DNA of 17,070 nt from Syntrophaceae bacterium CG2_30_49_12 (GCA_001873675.1 MNZP01000113.1:1-17070); one strand, 5' to 3'. Positions 1-6,758 are shown, numbered from the stretch's first letter. Notes: generated by a model not told the origin, from the letters alone. A program made the numbers and translations.

Positions 1-113
1 AACTTCTACAGGAGTCATGTATTCCAGATAGTCGGTGGAATCATAAACATCCCAAAACTTCCCTGCTTCCTCATAAGAAGAAAACTCCTCAGGAAGCTGA
101 TCCTTCTTCTTAT
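1..113 (-). pseudogene. CopG-type antitoxin, 5' end only, start codon lost
   Basis: Reading the minus strand from position 111 to the window edge gives 37 codons without a stop. They begin KKKDQLPEEFSSYEEAGKFW and continue to a DSTDYLEYMTPVEV segment. This matches the N-terminus of the CopG-like antitoxins encoded directly after BrnT-like toxins (lysine-rich start, then E-x-FW-D-x-x-DST-DY). No ATG, GTG or TTG lies in this frame between the upstream in-frame TGA and the conserved sequence. A GGAGG ribosome site at about 122-126 sits 8 bases before an AAATAAG where AAATGAAG would give a normal start, so one lost G could explain the missing start. The toxin stop codon overlaps this point, as is usual for such pairs. 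The gene continues beyond the window, so the C-terminus is unseen. Confidence 0.6.
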
Positions 114-361
114 TTGTAATACCTCCTTTCTGAATGGGTCATATCCCGGGCTGATATTGGCAGAGCCGCCTCAGATTTGCGAATGAAAAAGACTACTAAA
201 TATCGTCCAGTCGAGGTCTGTCCAAACGCTTCGTACACGTCTTCGCCTTTGACTCTGCCTTTCTCTACTTTTAACACGTGTGGCTCCCCAAAAATAACAC
301 TCTCGACTTCTTCGGGGATAACTCCACAAACTTCAGTTTCTCTATGAACTGTATCTTCCAA
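110..361 (-). pseudogene. BrnT-like (DUF497/DUF4258-type) toxin, N-terminus damaged
   Basis: The open frame reads 83 residues from a TTG. From residue 14 it resembles BrnT-type ribonuclease toxins: VIPEEVESVIFGEPHVLK, then a GQT-x-x-GRYLVVFF core, then the C-terminal SARDMTHSERRYYK, close to the family's ARDMT-x-x-E-(K/R)-x-x-Y ending. The first 13 residues do not fit the family. The N-terminal strand expected before this point (KIQFIEKLKF) is present instead in the neighbouring frame at about 330-362, as the tail of the upstream UPF0175 frame. The expected start segment and roughly a dozen following residues therefore seem lost by a small frame-changing deletion. The family are type II toxins that cut mRNA and are neutralised by the downstream antitoxin. 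It is probably inactive here, although a short product could still be made from the TTG. Confidence 0.6.
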
Positions 362-625
362 ATGACTTCTCTAAGCCTCAATTCTTCTTGCAGGTCGCTT
401 TCGTTATAGTCAAAAACCACGGCTCCTTCTGTGGCCAGACAATCCATGAAATCAAGGCGGTTCGTCTCCGCAAGTTTTGCCGACTTGCCCAGGGAAAGCC
501 GCTTGTTTTTGTAATACCGGACGGCCAATGAGCGCCTCAGGTCCATTTCCAATACCCACGTCCCTATTTTCAGGGATGCCAGTATATCTATCGGGACGTT
601 ATAAGGTTAATTTTTCAGTTCTCAT
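271..625 (-). pseudogene. UPF0175-family antitoxin, frameshifted near codon 9
   Basis: The well-conserved body, RRSLAVRYYKNKRLSLGKSA followed by KLAETNRLDFMDCLATEGAVVFDYNESDLQEEL, matches UPF0175 antitoxins (the LYKEGKLSLGKAAELAG...FDYDEEDLEEEL pattern). No good start lies next to it. The likely native start is the ATG at 623-625, preceded by a clear ribosome site (GGAGGCAG). That frame reads MRTEKLTL and hits TAA. Removing one base near 601 rejoins it to NVPIDILASLKIG, the expected N-terminal strand and helix, in frame with the body. At the other end the frame runs past the usual family end into sequence belonging to the next toxin gene. UPF0175 members usually pair with DUF3368 PIN toxins; here the neighbour is BrnT-like. 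Two lesions make this a probable pseudogene, unless the single-base shift is a sequencing error. Confidence 0.65.
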
Positions 626-687
626 ATCTGCCTCCATACTTCTGACAGGATTGTCGTCTTTTTTGAAATGACGATTTCCTTGTTTAC

Positions 688-716
688 ATGATAACGAAAA
701 TTAGCGTAACTATCAA
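688..716 (-). promoter_or_regulatory. Sigma70-like promoter for the toxin-antitoxin remnant
   Basis: On the minus strand TTGATA (711-716) and TATCAT (688-693) are separated by exactly 17 bases, each one mismatch from consensus. Transcription would start near 681, leaving a leader of about 55 bases before the inferred UPF0175 start at 625. Pattern only. Confidence 0.5.
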
Positions 717-731
717 CGGAAATCAAATAGC

Positions 732-760
732 TTGATCTTTGATTTAGATAATGTATAGAT
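732..760 (+). promoter_or_regulatory. Possible promoter of ogt, placed for a leaderless message
   Basis: TTGATC (732-737), a 16-base spacer and TATAGA (754-759) lie just before the ATG at 767. Transcription from this -10 box would begin at or within a base or two of the start codon. No Shine-Dalgarno-like sequence is visible between the box and the ATG (only TAAAAAA). Confidence 0.35.
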
Positions 761-766
761 AAAAAA

Positions 767-1324
767 ATGCTATCTTATGTATTGACTCTAACATCCTTCG
801 GAGAGGTGGGCCTCGTCTGGGTGTTAAGAGAAAAGGCGCCCTCCCTTGTGCGCATCTTCCTTCCTATGGAGGGGCTAAAGATGCAGGACATTATCCATCA
901 TGGTTCTCCGCACTTTACCGGCGCCGTCAGACAATCCCATGAGATCATAGAGCAGATTTCCCTGGAGATTCAGGAATACTTGTCCGGGGCGCCGGTTGTT
1001 TTTTCTTTTGAAAACCTCGACATGAGTGGCTGCAACGAATTTCAGCGGAAGGTTCTCCTTCAGAACAGGCAGATTCCACGAGGTTTTATCAGTACCTACG
1101 CTCGCCTGGCAGACAAACTATCCCTTCCAAAGGGCGCAAGGGCGGTGGGAAATGCCCTGGCCGGCAACCCTTTTCCCCTCATTATCCCCTGTCACCGTGT
1201 CATTAGAGCAAATGGTGAGCTGGGGGGCTATGGCGGCGGTCCGGGAATGAAGAGAGCGCTTCTTGAGATGGAGGGTGTAGCGTTTGGTGCGGGGGGAAGA
1301 GTTAGCCCGGCGTGCTTCTGGTAA
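767..1324 (+). CDS. ogt: Methylated-DNA--[protein]-cysteine S-methyltransferase
   Basis: This is a suicide DNA-repair protein that moves the alkyl group from O6-alkylguanine to its own cysteine. The active-site signature IIPCHRVI places the acceptor cysteine at residue 142. It is preceded by the DNA-binding helix-turn-helix region (FISTYARLADKL, residues 108-118, then AVGNALAGNPFP) and followed by RANGELGGYGGGPGMKRALLEMEG. The N-terminal strand (LSYVLTLTSFGEVGLVWV) fits the small RNase-H-like N-domain of Ogt/MGMT proteins, which supports the start at 767. At 185 residues it has about the usual length. The family usually has GFGGG where this has GYGGG, a mild change. The gene stands alone, convergent with proB 45 bases away. 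There is no good ribosome site, and a -10 box lies right before the ATG. Confidence 0.93.
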   Translation: MLSYVLTLTSFGEVGLVWVLREKAPSLVRIFLPMEGLKMQDIIHHGSPHFTGAVRQSHEIIEQISLEIQEYLSGAPVVFSFENLDMSGCNEFQRKVLLQNRQIPRGFISTYARLADKLSLPKGARAVGNALAGNPFPLIIPCHRVIRANGELGGYGGGPGMKRALLEMEGVAFGAGGRVSPACFW

Positions 1325-1369
1325 AGGAAACGATATTGTCTTTGAGGTCTGTTTCTTCTATTCGCGGCT

Positions 1370-2506
1370 CTATTTTATAAGGACCAGGTTATTCCGGTGG
1401 ATGATCTCATCATAGTCCTTATATCCGAGGACCTGTTCCACTTCGGATGTCTTTAATCCCATGATCTTCCGGATTTCCGCAGCGCTGTAGTTGACCAGCC
1501 CTTTGGCAAGGGGTGTACCATTCCTATCAACACAGGTAGCGGGATCGCCAACGCCAAAATTTCCTTCCACCATGGCTATTCCCGAGGGGAGAAGGCTTTT
1601 CCCCTGTTCCAGCAGGGCCTTTTTCGCCCCTTCATCTATAAATAATTTCCCCCGTGACTTCAGAGTAAAGGCAATCCAGTATTTTCTGCTGGTCAGGCAC
1701 TCGTCCATGGGCAGGAAAAGGGTGCCGATCTCTTTACCGGCAAGAACATCCTGAAGGACATCCTTTCTTCTGCCGGGGGCGATGATGCAGGGAATGCCAA
1801 AGGCCGTCACTTTTTTAGCGGCAAGGATCTTACTTTTCATGCCGCCTGTTCCCACGGAGTTTGCCTCCTCCGTTGCCATCGCCTCAATCTTTTCCGTGAT
1901 CTCTTCAACAAGGGGAAGGAGTTTGGCTTCCCCCGACTTAAGCGGATTTCTGTCGTAAAGGCCATCTGTACTGGTCAGATTAATCAGGAGGTGCGCTCCA
2001 ATGATGTTTGTAACCGTGGCGGCAAGATGGTCATTGTCGCCGAATTTTATTTCGTCAACGGCTACCGTATCGTTTTCATTAATAATGGCAATTACCCCCC
2101 AATCCATAAGGGTGGAGAGGGTATTGCGGATATTCAGAAATCGCTTCCTGTCCGTTAAGTCACTCATGGTCAGAAGGATCTGGGCCACGAACAAACCATG
2201 TTTTCCAAAGGTATTGGAATAGACCCTCATCAGCCTTCCCTGTCCAATGGCCGCCGCCGCCTGTTTCTGGGGCATGCTTTTCAAATCACCCTTTATACCC
2301 ATCCTGTGCTTCCCCGAGGCGATGGCGCCGGAGGTGACAAGCATAACCTCGTAACCTTTTCTTTTCAGTTCCGCAATCTCATCAACCAGTTGTTCGATGA
2401 TGTTGAGATTGAGCCCTTCCTCTCCCGTCAGCACGGCGCTGCCGATTTTTATGAGGATCCTTTTGACGTTTGTCAGGATGTTTTTTCTTGTCTGATTGGT
2501 CAGCAT
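1370..2506 (-). CDS. proB: Glutamate 5-kinase with C-terminal PUA domain
   Basis: Catalyses ATP-dependent phosphorylation of L-glutamate to glutamyl-5-phosphate, the first and usually feedback-controlled step of proline synthesis. The amino-acid kinase domain covers about residues 14-265, with KIGSAVLTG (20-28), VTSGAIASGK (57-66), the substrate loop INENDTVAVDEIKFGDNDHL (142-161) and the nucleotide-binding GTGGMKSK (219-226). The PUA domain covers about 283-378 (RGKLFIDEGAK...DRNGTPLAKGLVNYSAAEIRKIMG). At 378 residues it is the full two-domain form. The ATG overlaps the obgE stop (ATGCTGA), and no clear ribosome site precedes it, so translation is probably coupled to obgE. No proA is visible in the window. 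Confidence 0.96.
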   Translation of the reverse strand: MLTNQTRKNILTNVKRILIKIGSAVLTGEEGLNLNIIEQLVDEIAELKRKGYEVMLVTSGAIASGKHRMGIKGDLKSMPQKQAAAAIGQGRLMRVYSNTFGKHGLFVAQILLTMSDLTDRKRFLNIRNTLSTLMDWGVIAIINENDTVAVDEIKFGDNDHLAATVTNIIGAHLLINLTSTDGLYDRNPLKSGEAKLLPLVEEITEKIEAMATEEANSVGTGGMKSKILAAKKVTAFGIPCIIAPGRRKDVLQDVLAGKEIGTLFLPMDECLTSRKYWIAFTLKSRGKLFIDEGAKKALLEQGKSLLPSGIAMVEGNFGVGDPATCVDRNGTPLAKGLVNYSAAEIRKIMGLKTSEVEQVLGYKDYDEIIHRNNLVLIK

Positions 2507-3510
2507 ATCTTTGTCTGGTGCAGTTTCTTTACGATCTCGCCGATGACGTTGCCGATTCCTTCCCCCGTTAATGCTGAAAAGGGCAGCGCTTTTATACCCT
2601 TTTCTTTAAAAGAAGCAATCTCTCTCTTGATCCTTTCCATAGTGAGGGGCAGATCAATTTTATTAATGGCCACAATCTGGGGTTTTTCCACGAGGGTCGG
2701 ACTGAAAAGGGAAAGTTCCCGGTTAATAAGTTCAAAGTCCCGCCAGGCGCCGCCAGGCGCTTCTCCCGAGATATCAAGGATGTGGAGCAGGACTGATGTT
2801 CTTTCGATGTGACGGAGAAACCTTGCTCCCATCCCCATTCCCTCGTGGGCGCCTTCTATCAGTCCGGGGATGTCAGCAATGACAAAGCTTTCAAGCTCCC
2901 CATACCTGACAACGCCAAGATTGGGCGCCAGTGTGGTGAAGGGGTAATCGGAGATTTTGGGTTTCGCCGCTGAGACTTTTGCGATGAAGCTTGATTTCCC
3001 CACATTTGGTAGTCCGATAATACCCACATCGGCGAGAAGTTTGAGCTCAAGTTTAAGCCGGCGCTCCTCTCCCTTTATACCCCCCTGAGCGTAACGGGGC
3101 GCCTGATTGGTCGGTGTGGCAAACCGGGCATTTCCCCTGCCGCCTATTCCTCCCTTTGCCACGATAAACCGCTCACCGTCAAGGATAAGGTCCGCTAAAA
3201 CCTCGCCTGTTCCGGCATCCTTGACCACAGTACCCACAGGGACAACAATTTCCACATCCGGGGAATTTCTGCCTGTTCGGTTGCTTCCCTCCCCATGTCC
3301 ACCGTGCCTTGCCAGATGATGTTTCCTATATTTTAAATCGAGAAGGGTCCGACGACTGTGGGAGGTTCTGATAATTATGTCGCCCCCTTTCCCGCCGTCA
3401 CCGCCGTTCGGTCCCCCCCGGGGCACGAACTTTTCCCTCCGGAAGCTGATGCAGCCTCTCCCGCCATCGCCTGCCCTTACGTATATTTCTGCCTCATCAA
3501 TAAATTTCAT
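2500..3510 (-). CDS. obgE: GTPase Obg/CgtA, ribosome-assembly GTPase
   Basis: An Obg-family GTPase that binds the 50S subunit and links ribosome maturation to growth state. The glycine-rich Obg fold covers residues 1-158 (KFIDEAEIYVRAGDGGRGC, RGGPNGGDGGKGG). The G domain covers about 160-332: G1 GLPNVGKSS (166-174), G2 region DYPFTTLAPNLG (188-199), G3 DIPGLIEGA (213-221), G4 NKID (283-286), G5 SALTG (312-316). At 336 residues it lacks the extra C-terminal OCT domain, as many bacterial Obg proteins do. The order rplU-rpmA-obgE-proB is widely conserved. The start at 3510 fits the family, but no Shine-Dalgarno sequence precedes it and an intrinsic terminator ends only about 10 bases upstream. 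Confidence 0.97.
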   Translation of the reverse strand: MKFIDEAEIYVRAGDGGRGCISFRREKFVPRGGPNGGDGGKGGDIIIRTSHSRRTLLDLKYRKHHLARHGGHGEGSNRTGRNSPDVEIVVPVGTVVKDAGTGEVLADLILDGERFIVAKGGIGGRGNARFATPTNQAPRYAQGGIKGEERRLKLELKLLADVGIIGLPNVGKSSFIAKVSAAKPKISDYPFTTLAPNLGVVRYGELESFVIADIPGLIEGAHEGMGMGARFLRHIERTSVLLHILDISGEAPGGAWRDFELINRELSLFSPTLVEKPQIVAINKIDLPLTMERIKREIASFKEKGIKALPFSALTGEGIGNVIGEIVKKLHQTKIC

Positions 3511-3520
3511 ATCATGGGAT

Positions 3521-3552
3521 TAAAAAATAAAAGGCACCTTGCATGTGCCTTC
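3521..3552 (-). terminator. Intrinsic terminator between rpmA and obgE
   Basis: On the minus strand AAGGCAC (3545-3551) pairs with GTGCCTT (3531-3537) across a 7-base loop and runs straight into a T-rich tract (complement of the A-run 3522-3532). Its place and strand fit termination or attenuation after rpmA. Confidence 0.75.
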
Positions 3553-3617
3553 TGTGTGTTAAAGGAAAATTGATGAGTTTCGTCTTGGCGGCTAAATGGT
3601 CGGCCTTTTAAAAATAT

Positions 3618-3872
3618 CTACAAGGCATAGACACTTACCTTTTTTCTTTTCCTGTCCAGCCTTTCAAACTTCACAGTGCCATTAATTTTTGCGAAGATCG
3701 TGTAATCTTTTCCCATGCCGACATTGTTGCCGGGATGCACTCTTGTTCCTACCTGGCGGATTATAATGGAACCGGCGTGAATTTCCTGGCCGCCGAACAC
3801 CTTAACGCCTCTTCGCTGCGCATTACTGTCCCTCCCGTTACGGGTACTTCCCTGTCCTTTTTTATGGGCCAT
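3618..3872 (-). CDS. rpmA: 50S ribosomal protein L27
   Basis: An 84-residue protein starting MAHKKGQGSTRNGRDSNAQR, the L27 N-terminus that reaches toward the peptidyl-transferase centre. It continues with the family core GVKVFGGQEIHAGSIIIRQ and the GTRVHPGNNVGMGKDYTIFA segment. The N-terminus starts directly at AHKK and so lacks the cleaved leader found in Firmicutes L27. It lies 12 bases after rplU in the usual rplU-rpmA order, with a terminator about 65 bases downstream. Confidence 0.98.
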   Translation of the reverse strand: MAHKKGQGSTRNGRDSNAQRRGVKVFGGQEIHAGSIIIRQVGTRVHPGNNVGMGKDYTIFAKINGTVKFERLDRKRKKVSVYAL

Positions 3873-3884
3873 GCTACCCTCCGC

Positions 3885-4205
3885 TTAAAAGGAAATTTCC
3901 TTTATTTTTATATTTGTTATTTTCTGGCGGTGCCCGGTTTTCTTGTGATAACCCTTTCTCCTCTTCATCCTGAAGACGAATATCTTGGCTGCCTTCGCCT
4001 GTGCAAGAACTTCAGCTACAACCCTGGCGCCCTCAACAAGAGGAGTTCCCACTTTGATATTGCCATTGTCGGCGACCATCAGTACATCGTCGAAAACCAC
4101 GGACTCCCCCTTGTTGCCGTTTATCTTTTCAATTGCCACCACATCTCCTGGGGAGACCTTATGCTGTTTACCGCCTGTCTTTATAATTGCATACATTTTT
4201 TTCAA
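3885..4205 (-). CDS. rplU: 50S ribosomal protein L21
   Basis: A 106-residue protein with the L21 pattern MYAIIKTGGKQHKVSPGDVV near the start and the C-terminal KRRKGYHKKTGHRQKITNIKI rRNA-binding tail. The ATG at 4205 follows an AGGA ribosome site and a run of A. It is the first gene of the rplU-rpmA-obgE-proB group, read from the promoter at 4234-4263. The initial MKK before MYAI is a small extension, and the second Met (4196) is a possible alternative start. Confidence 0.98.
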   Translation of the reverse strand: MKKMYAIIKTGGKQHKVSPGDVVAIEKINGNKGESVVFDDVLMVADNGNIKVGTPLVEGARVVAEVLAQAKAAKIFVFRMKRRKGYHKKTGHRQKITNIKIKEISF

Positions 4206-4233
4206 GTTCCTGTCTGGAAAATTTGCGACCTTA

Positions 4234-4263
4234 ATAATAACGAAATTAAATATTATTTGTCAA
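4234..4263 (-). promoter_or_regulatory. Strong sigma70-type promoter of rplU-rpmA
   Basis: On the minus strand a perfect TTGACA (4258-4263) is followed after 18 bases by TATTAT (4234-4239), or after 17 by TTATTA, inside AT-rich DNA. Transcription would start near 4227, leaving a leader of about 22 bases before rplU. This is too short for a long structured L21 leader. Confidence 0.75.
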
Positions 4264-4340
4264 TACAATAATGAGATATATTTGAAAAAATTTGTTCCGC
4301 AGGCCAGGGTCAGATCGAGAATATTACAAGGGGCGGAAAT

Positions 4341-4377
4341 GTCAAGACAAAAAGTGGGGTGTAAAAAATGTCTTGAC
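4341..4377. promoter_or_regulatory. 9-bp perfect inverted repeat upstream of the ferredoxin gene
   Basis: GTCAAGACA (4341-4349) and TGTCTTGAC (4369-4377) are exact reverse complements separated by 19 bases. The right arm contains a TTGACT that could be the -35 box of a plus-strand promoter, with a weak TAGCTT 17 bases on. It is a candidate operator for the catabolic cluster starting at 4437, or a hairpin; the two cannot be told apart here. Confidence 0.4.
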
Positions 4378-4436
4378 TTCAAGGACGCCGGACATTAGCT
4401 TATTTTTGAGGATAAATAGAGCTGGAGGAGGTAAAA

Positions 4437-4676
4437 ATGGCTAAAGGGGTTATTGAAATCAAGGAAAACCGTTGCCGGGGTTGCGGCTTTTGTGAAATGT
4501 TCTGTAAGAAGGGGTGTATCGAGATGTCAACGCGGGTTTCAAATCTCGGATTGCCTTTGCCCGACTTTATCAATCCTGATGATTGCAGCGCCTGTGGTAT
4601 GTGTGCATGGATGTGTCCCCATACTGCTATTGAGATTTACGAATACGTGGAGGCATCTCCTGCCACTGCACTCTAA
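4437..4676 (+). CDS. 2x[4Fe-4S] ferredoxin subunit (delta) of 2-oxoacid:ferredoxin oxidoreductase
   Basis: A 79-residue electron-transfer protein with two cluster motifs: C13-x2-C16-x2-C19-x3-C23 and C50-x2-C53-x2-C56-x3-C60-P. In the first motif the residue after the fourth cysteine is Lys, not Pro, and an extra Cys27 follows. That loop (KKGCIEM) is common in the small delta subunits of KorD/VorD type. The start has an excellent ribosome site (GGAGGAGG, 6 bases upstream). It is the first gene of the cluster, and the alpha subunit follows after a 204-base spacer filled by repeat-like DNA. By position and size it should carry electrons from the proximal cluster of the beta subunit to soluble ferredoxin. 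It could instead be a free ferredoxin that has become linked to the cluster. Confidence 0.88.
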   Translation: MAKGVIEIKENRCRGCGFCEMFCKKGCIEMSTRVSNLGLPLPDFINPDDCSACGMCAWMCPHTAIEIYEYVEASPATAL

Positions 4677-4701
4677 CCAGGGCAGGCAGTAAAAGGACGG
4701 G

Positions 4702-4859
4702 TAACTACTCAGGTATAAAGGCTGAAGGTGGATAGACTGAAGGGAAAAACATGTGCGACAACCACACAAAGCCAAAATCGTTTGGATACCTTGATTGCAT
4801 AGGAATTTCCATTTAAAATAACTTTAGGCACTTTAAACTTTAGCTCACTTTAGGCACTT
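4702..4859. repeat. Dispersed intergenic repeat, copy A (between ferredoxin and alpha-subunit genes)
   Basis: The spacer opens with TAACTACTCAGGT (4702-4714), continues with imperfect GGCTGAAGG / GACTGAAGG repeats (4720-4743), and ends with two exact direct copies of ACTTTAGGCACTT (4821-4833, 4847-4859). The first box recurs inverted at 8699-8711. The second unit recurs three times at 12425-12482. No credible reading frame lies in the spacer. Confidence 0.65.
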
Positions 4860-4880
4860 AATTTACAAGGGGGGATCAAA

Positions 4881-5966
4881 ATGACGGACAGACTCCTGAT
4901 ACAGGGGAACGAAGCGGTAGGGTGGGGCGCCCTCAATGCGGATTGCCGGGGATTTTTTGGCTATCCCATAACGCCACAGAATGAGATCATAGAGTGGTTT
5001 GCCAGAGAGTTTCCCAAGAGGGGAAGGGCTTTTCTTCAGTCAGCCTCGGAAACAGGTTCAATAAACATGGTTCATGGGGGCGCGCTGACGGGTGTGCGTG
5101 TTATGACTTCAACTTCCAGCCCCGGCTGGGCGCTGATGCAGGAGGGTATGAGCAATCTTGCCAATGCCGAACTCCCATGTGTTATTGTCCTGGTGCAGAG
5201 GGGATGGAATACTACACGGCATGCGCAAACGGATTATACCTCCGTAACCCAGGGTGGTGGCTACGGGGGATATAAGACGATCGTTCTTGCCCCAAAATCT
5301 GCCCAGGAACTCTATGATTTTGTTCAACTTGCCTTTTATCTTGCCGACAAGTACAGAAACCCCGTTGTAGTCCTCAGCGATGCCATCCTCGGTCAGATGA
5401 TGGAAGCTGTTGAACTTCGGAATCCCGATTTCGGACCTCTTCCCGACAAGGATTGGGCGATTACAGGCAAGGCAAATCATAAAGACGGCAACAGACGTTT
5501 CTCCTCCATTGGACAGGGAATGCTGCCCACCCCAAAACACCCGAACCTCTGCGCCTTCTGGGGTGACTATAAAAATAAGATTGATACGATAAAGAAAAAA
5601 GAGGTACGGTACGAAACCTACCTGCTTGATGATGCGGAGCTGGTATTGGTGGCCTTTGGTTATGTGGCGCGTGTCTCTCTTGAGGCCCTGCTTGCGGCCA
5701 GGAACAAGGGATTAAAAGTCGGTTTAATCCGACCCATAACACTATGGCCTTTCCCCTCTGAAACAATCAGGGACAAGGCTAAAAAAGGAGCGACATTTCT
5801 GGTCGTGGAAGATAACATGGGGCAAATGATTGAAGATGTGGGGGTGGCCGTTCAGGGTCAGGCCGAAATTCATCTGGTAAATGCCCTCGACAGACACCTA
5901 CCGATAGAAGAAGGAGCAATCTATCCCGAAAAGGTCCTGGAAAAAATAGAAGCATTAATCAAATAA
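4881..5966 (+). CDS. vorB: 2-oxoacid:ferredoxin oxidoreductase, alpha subunit (VorB-type)
   Basis: This subunit belongs to the thiamine-diphosphate enzymes that decarboxylate a 2-oxoacid and couple it to CoA while reducing ferredoxin. The pyrimidine-binding domain holds GYPITPQNEI (27-36), QSASETGSINMVHGGALTG (53-71) and TSTSSPGWALMQEGMSNLANAELP. The C-terminal transketolase-like domain begins near 245 (DDAELVLVAFGYVARVSLEA, RPITLWPFP). The segment ADKYRNPVVVLSDAILGQMMEAVE is typical of the VorB group, used for branched-chain 2-oxoacids such as 2-oxoisovalerate. The residues at the substrate pocket cannot be assigned from sequence alone, so 2-oxoglutarate or aryl-2-oxoacids stay possible. At 361 residues it is of normal VorB length and has a strong ribosome site (AGGGGGG). 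The beta gene follows after 14 bases. Confidence 0.92.
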   Translation: MTDRLLIQGNEAVGWGALNADCRGFFGYPITPQNEIIEWFAREFPKRGRAFLQSASETGSINMVHGGALTGVRVMTSTSSPGWALMQEGMSNLANAELPCVIVLVQRGWNTTRHAQTDYTSVTQGGGYGGYKTIVLAPKSAQELYDFVQLAFYLADKYRNPVVVLSDAILGQMMEAVELRNPDFGPLPDKDWAITGKANHKDGNRRFSSIGQGMLPTPKHPNLCAFWGDYKNKIDTIKKKEVRYETYLLDDAELVLVAFGYVARVSLEALLAARNKGLKVGLIRPITLWPFPSETIRDKAKKGATFLVVEDNMGQMIEDVGVAVQGQAEIHLVNALDRHLPIEEGAIYPEKVLEKIEALIK

Positions 5967-5980
5967 GAAAGGGGCGTCTA

Positions 5981-6739
5981 ATGGAGAAAAAATGGATTGC
6001 GGGAACACCCAGGTTATGGAGGGATATTCCGGTAATTATACCCTTCTGTCCCGGCTGTCAGCATGGAACCGCGGTAAAAGCATTATGTGAAGTAATTGAT
6101 GAATTGGGTATGGAGAAGAATTCGGTGCTGGTTGTCGGCATCGGCTGCTATACTATGGCCTCTATCCTGGTGGATGTGGATTCAGCAATGATTGCCCATG
6201 GCCGTGCCTGTGACATAGCCTCCGCCATGAAACGTATCGTCGGCAAGGACACGATGGTCATCACCTGGCAGGGAGATGGGGACGCCCTGGCCATCGGTTG
6301 CGAACCGACGATTCATGCCGCTGCCAGGAGCGAAAAGATTACTACCTTTATGATCAATAACGGCAACTATGGGACTACCGGAGGCCAACTGGCCCCTACC
6401 ACCCCTCTGGGGCAGGTTACTACCACCACACCCTTCGGGAGGAATCAAGACCAGGGATACCCCATACAGGCCGCAGAGTTTATCGGGAGCTTGAAAGGGG
6501 TAGCTTACACCGCCCGGGGAGCCTTTACCAGCCCCGCAAATTATCAAAAAACAAAAAAATATATGAAAAAGGCGCTGGAAAAACAGCGAGACGGTGTGGG
6601 GTACAGCTTTGTCGAGATATTGTCTACCTGTCCGGCCAACTGGCACATGTCTCCCCTGGATTCCCTGAAAAGAGTGGAGGAAGAGGTGATCCCTCTTTTT
6701 CCTCTCGGTGAATTCAAGGATGTTGATAAAATTGAGTGA
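5981..6739 (+). CDS. 2-oxoacid:ferredoxin oxidoreductase, beta subunit (TPP-binding)
   Basis: This is the catalytic thiamine-diphosphate subunit. The TPP/Mg site is visible as GDGDALAIGCEPTIHAA (98-114) ending in NNGNYGTTGGQ (126-136). Four cysteines are placed as expected to hold the proximal [4Fe-4S] cluster: C23 and C26 (CPGCQHG), C56 (GIGCYTM) and C217 (STCPANW). The usual CPGCGHG is CPGCQHG here. The loop AHGRACDIASAMKR replaces the commoner GR-A...G-K pattern of KorB proteins. At 252 residues it is near the family norm of about 250-290. It sits between alpha and gamma with short spacers and its own ribosome site (AAAGGGG). The assignment to the enzyme class is firm; the 2-oxoacid substrate is not. 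Confidence 0.93.
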   Translation: MEKKWIAGTPRLWRDIPVIIPFCPGCQHGTAVKALCEVIDELGMEKNSVLVVGIGCYTMASILVDVDSAMIAHGRACDIASAMKRIVGKDTMVITWQGDGDALAIGCEPTIHAAARSEKITTFMINNGNYGTTGGQLAPTTPLGQVTTTTPFGRNQDQGYPIQAAEFIGSLKGVAYTARGAFTSPANYQKTKKYMKKALEKQRDGVGYSFVEILSTCPANWHMSPLDSLKRVEEEVIPLFPLGEFKDVDKIE

Positions 6740-6758
6740 ATAGGAGGATAGAGGCTAT

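Noticed and set aside
271..552. Taking the TTG at 552 as the true start of an intact 93-residue UPF0175 protein
   Set aside because: Conserved N-terminal residues (NVPIDILASLKIG) lie upstream in the same frame, and the good ribosome site belongs to the ATG at 625, so the frameshift explanation fits better.
2741..2760. Tandem 10-bp repeat CGCCAGGCGC-CGCCAGGCGC
   Set aside because: It sits inside the obgE reading frame (EAPGGAWRD) and keeps frame, in a variable loop of the G domain, so it is probably a local coding duplication with no separate role.
2198..2812. 204-codon plus-strand open frame across the proB/obgE junction
   Set aside because: It is antisense to two strongly conserved genes, with no ribosome site and no recognisable protein pattern.
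3735..4271. Plus-strand open frames of 178 and 137 codons across rpmA and rplU
   Set aside because: They are antisense to ribosomal protein genes; their length reflects codon structure of the real genes, not a product.
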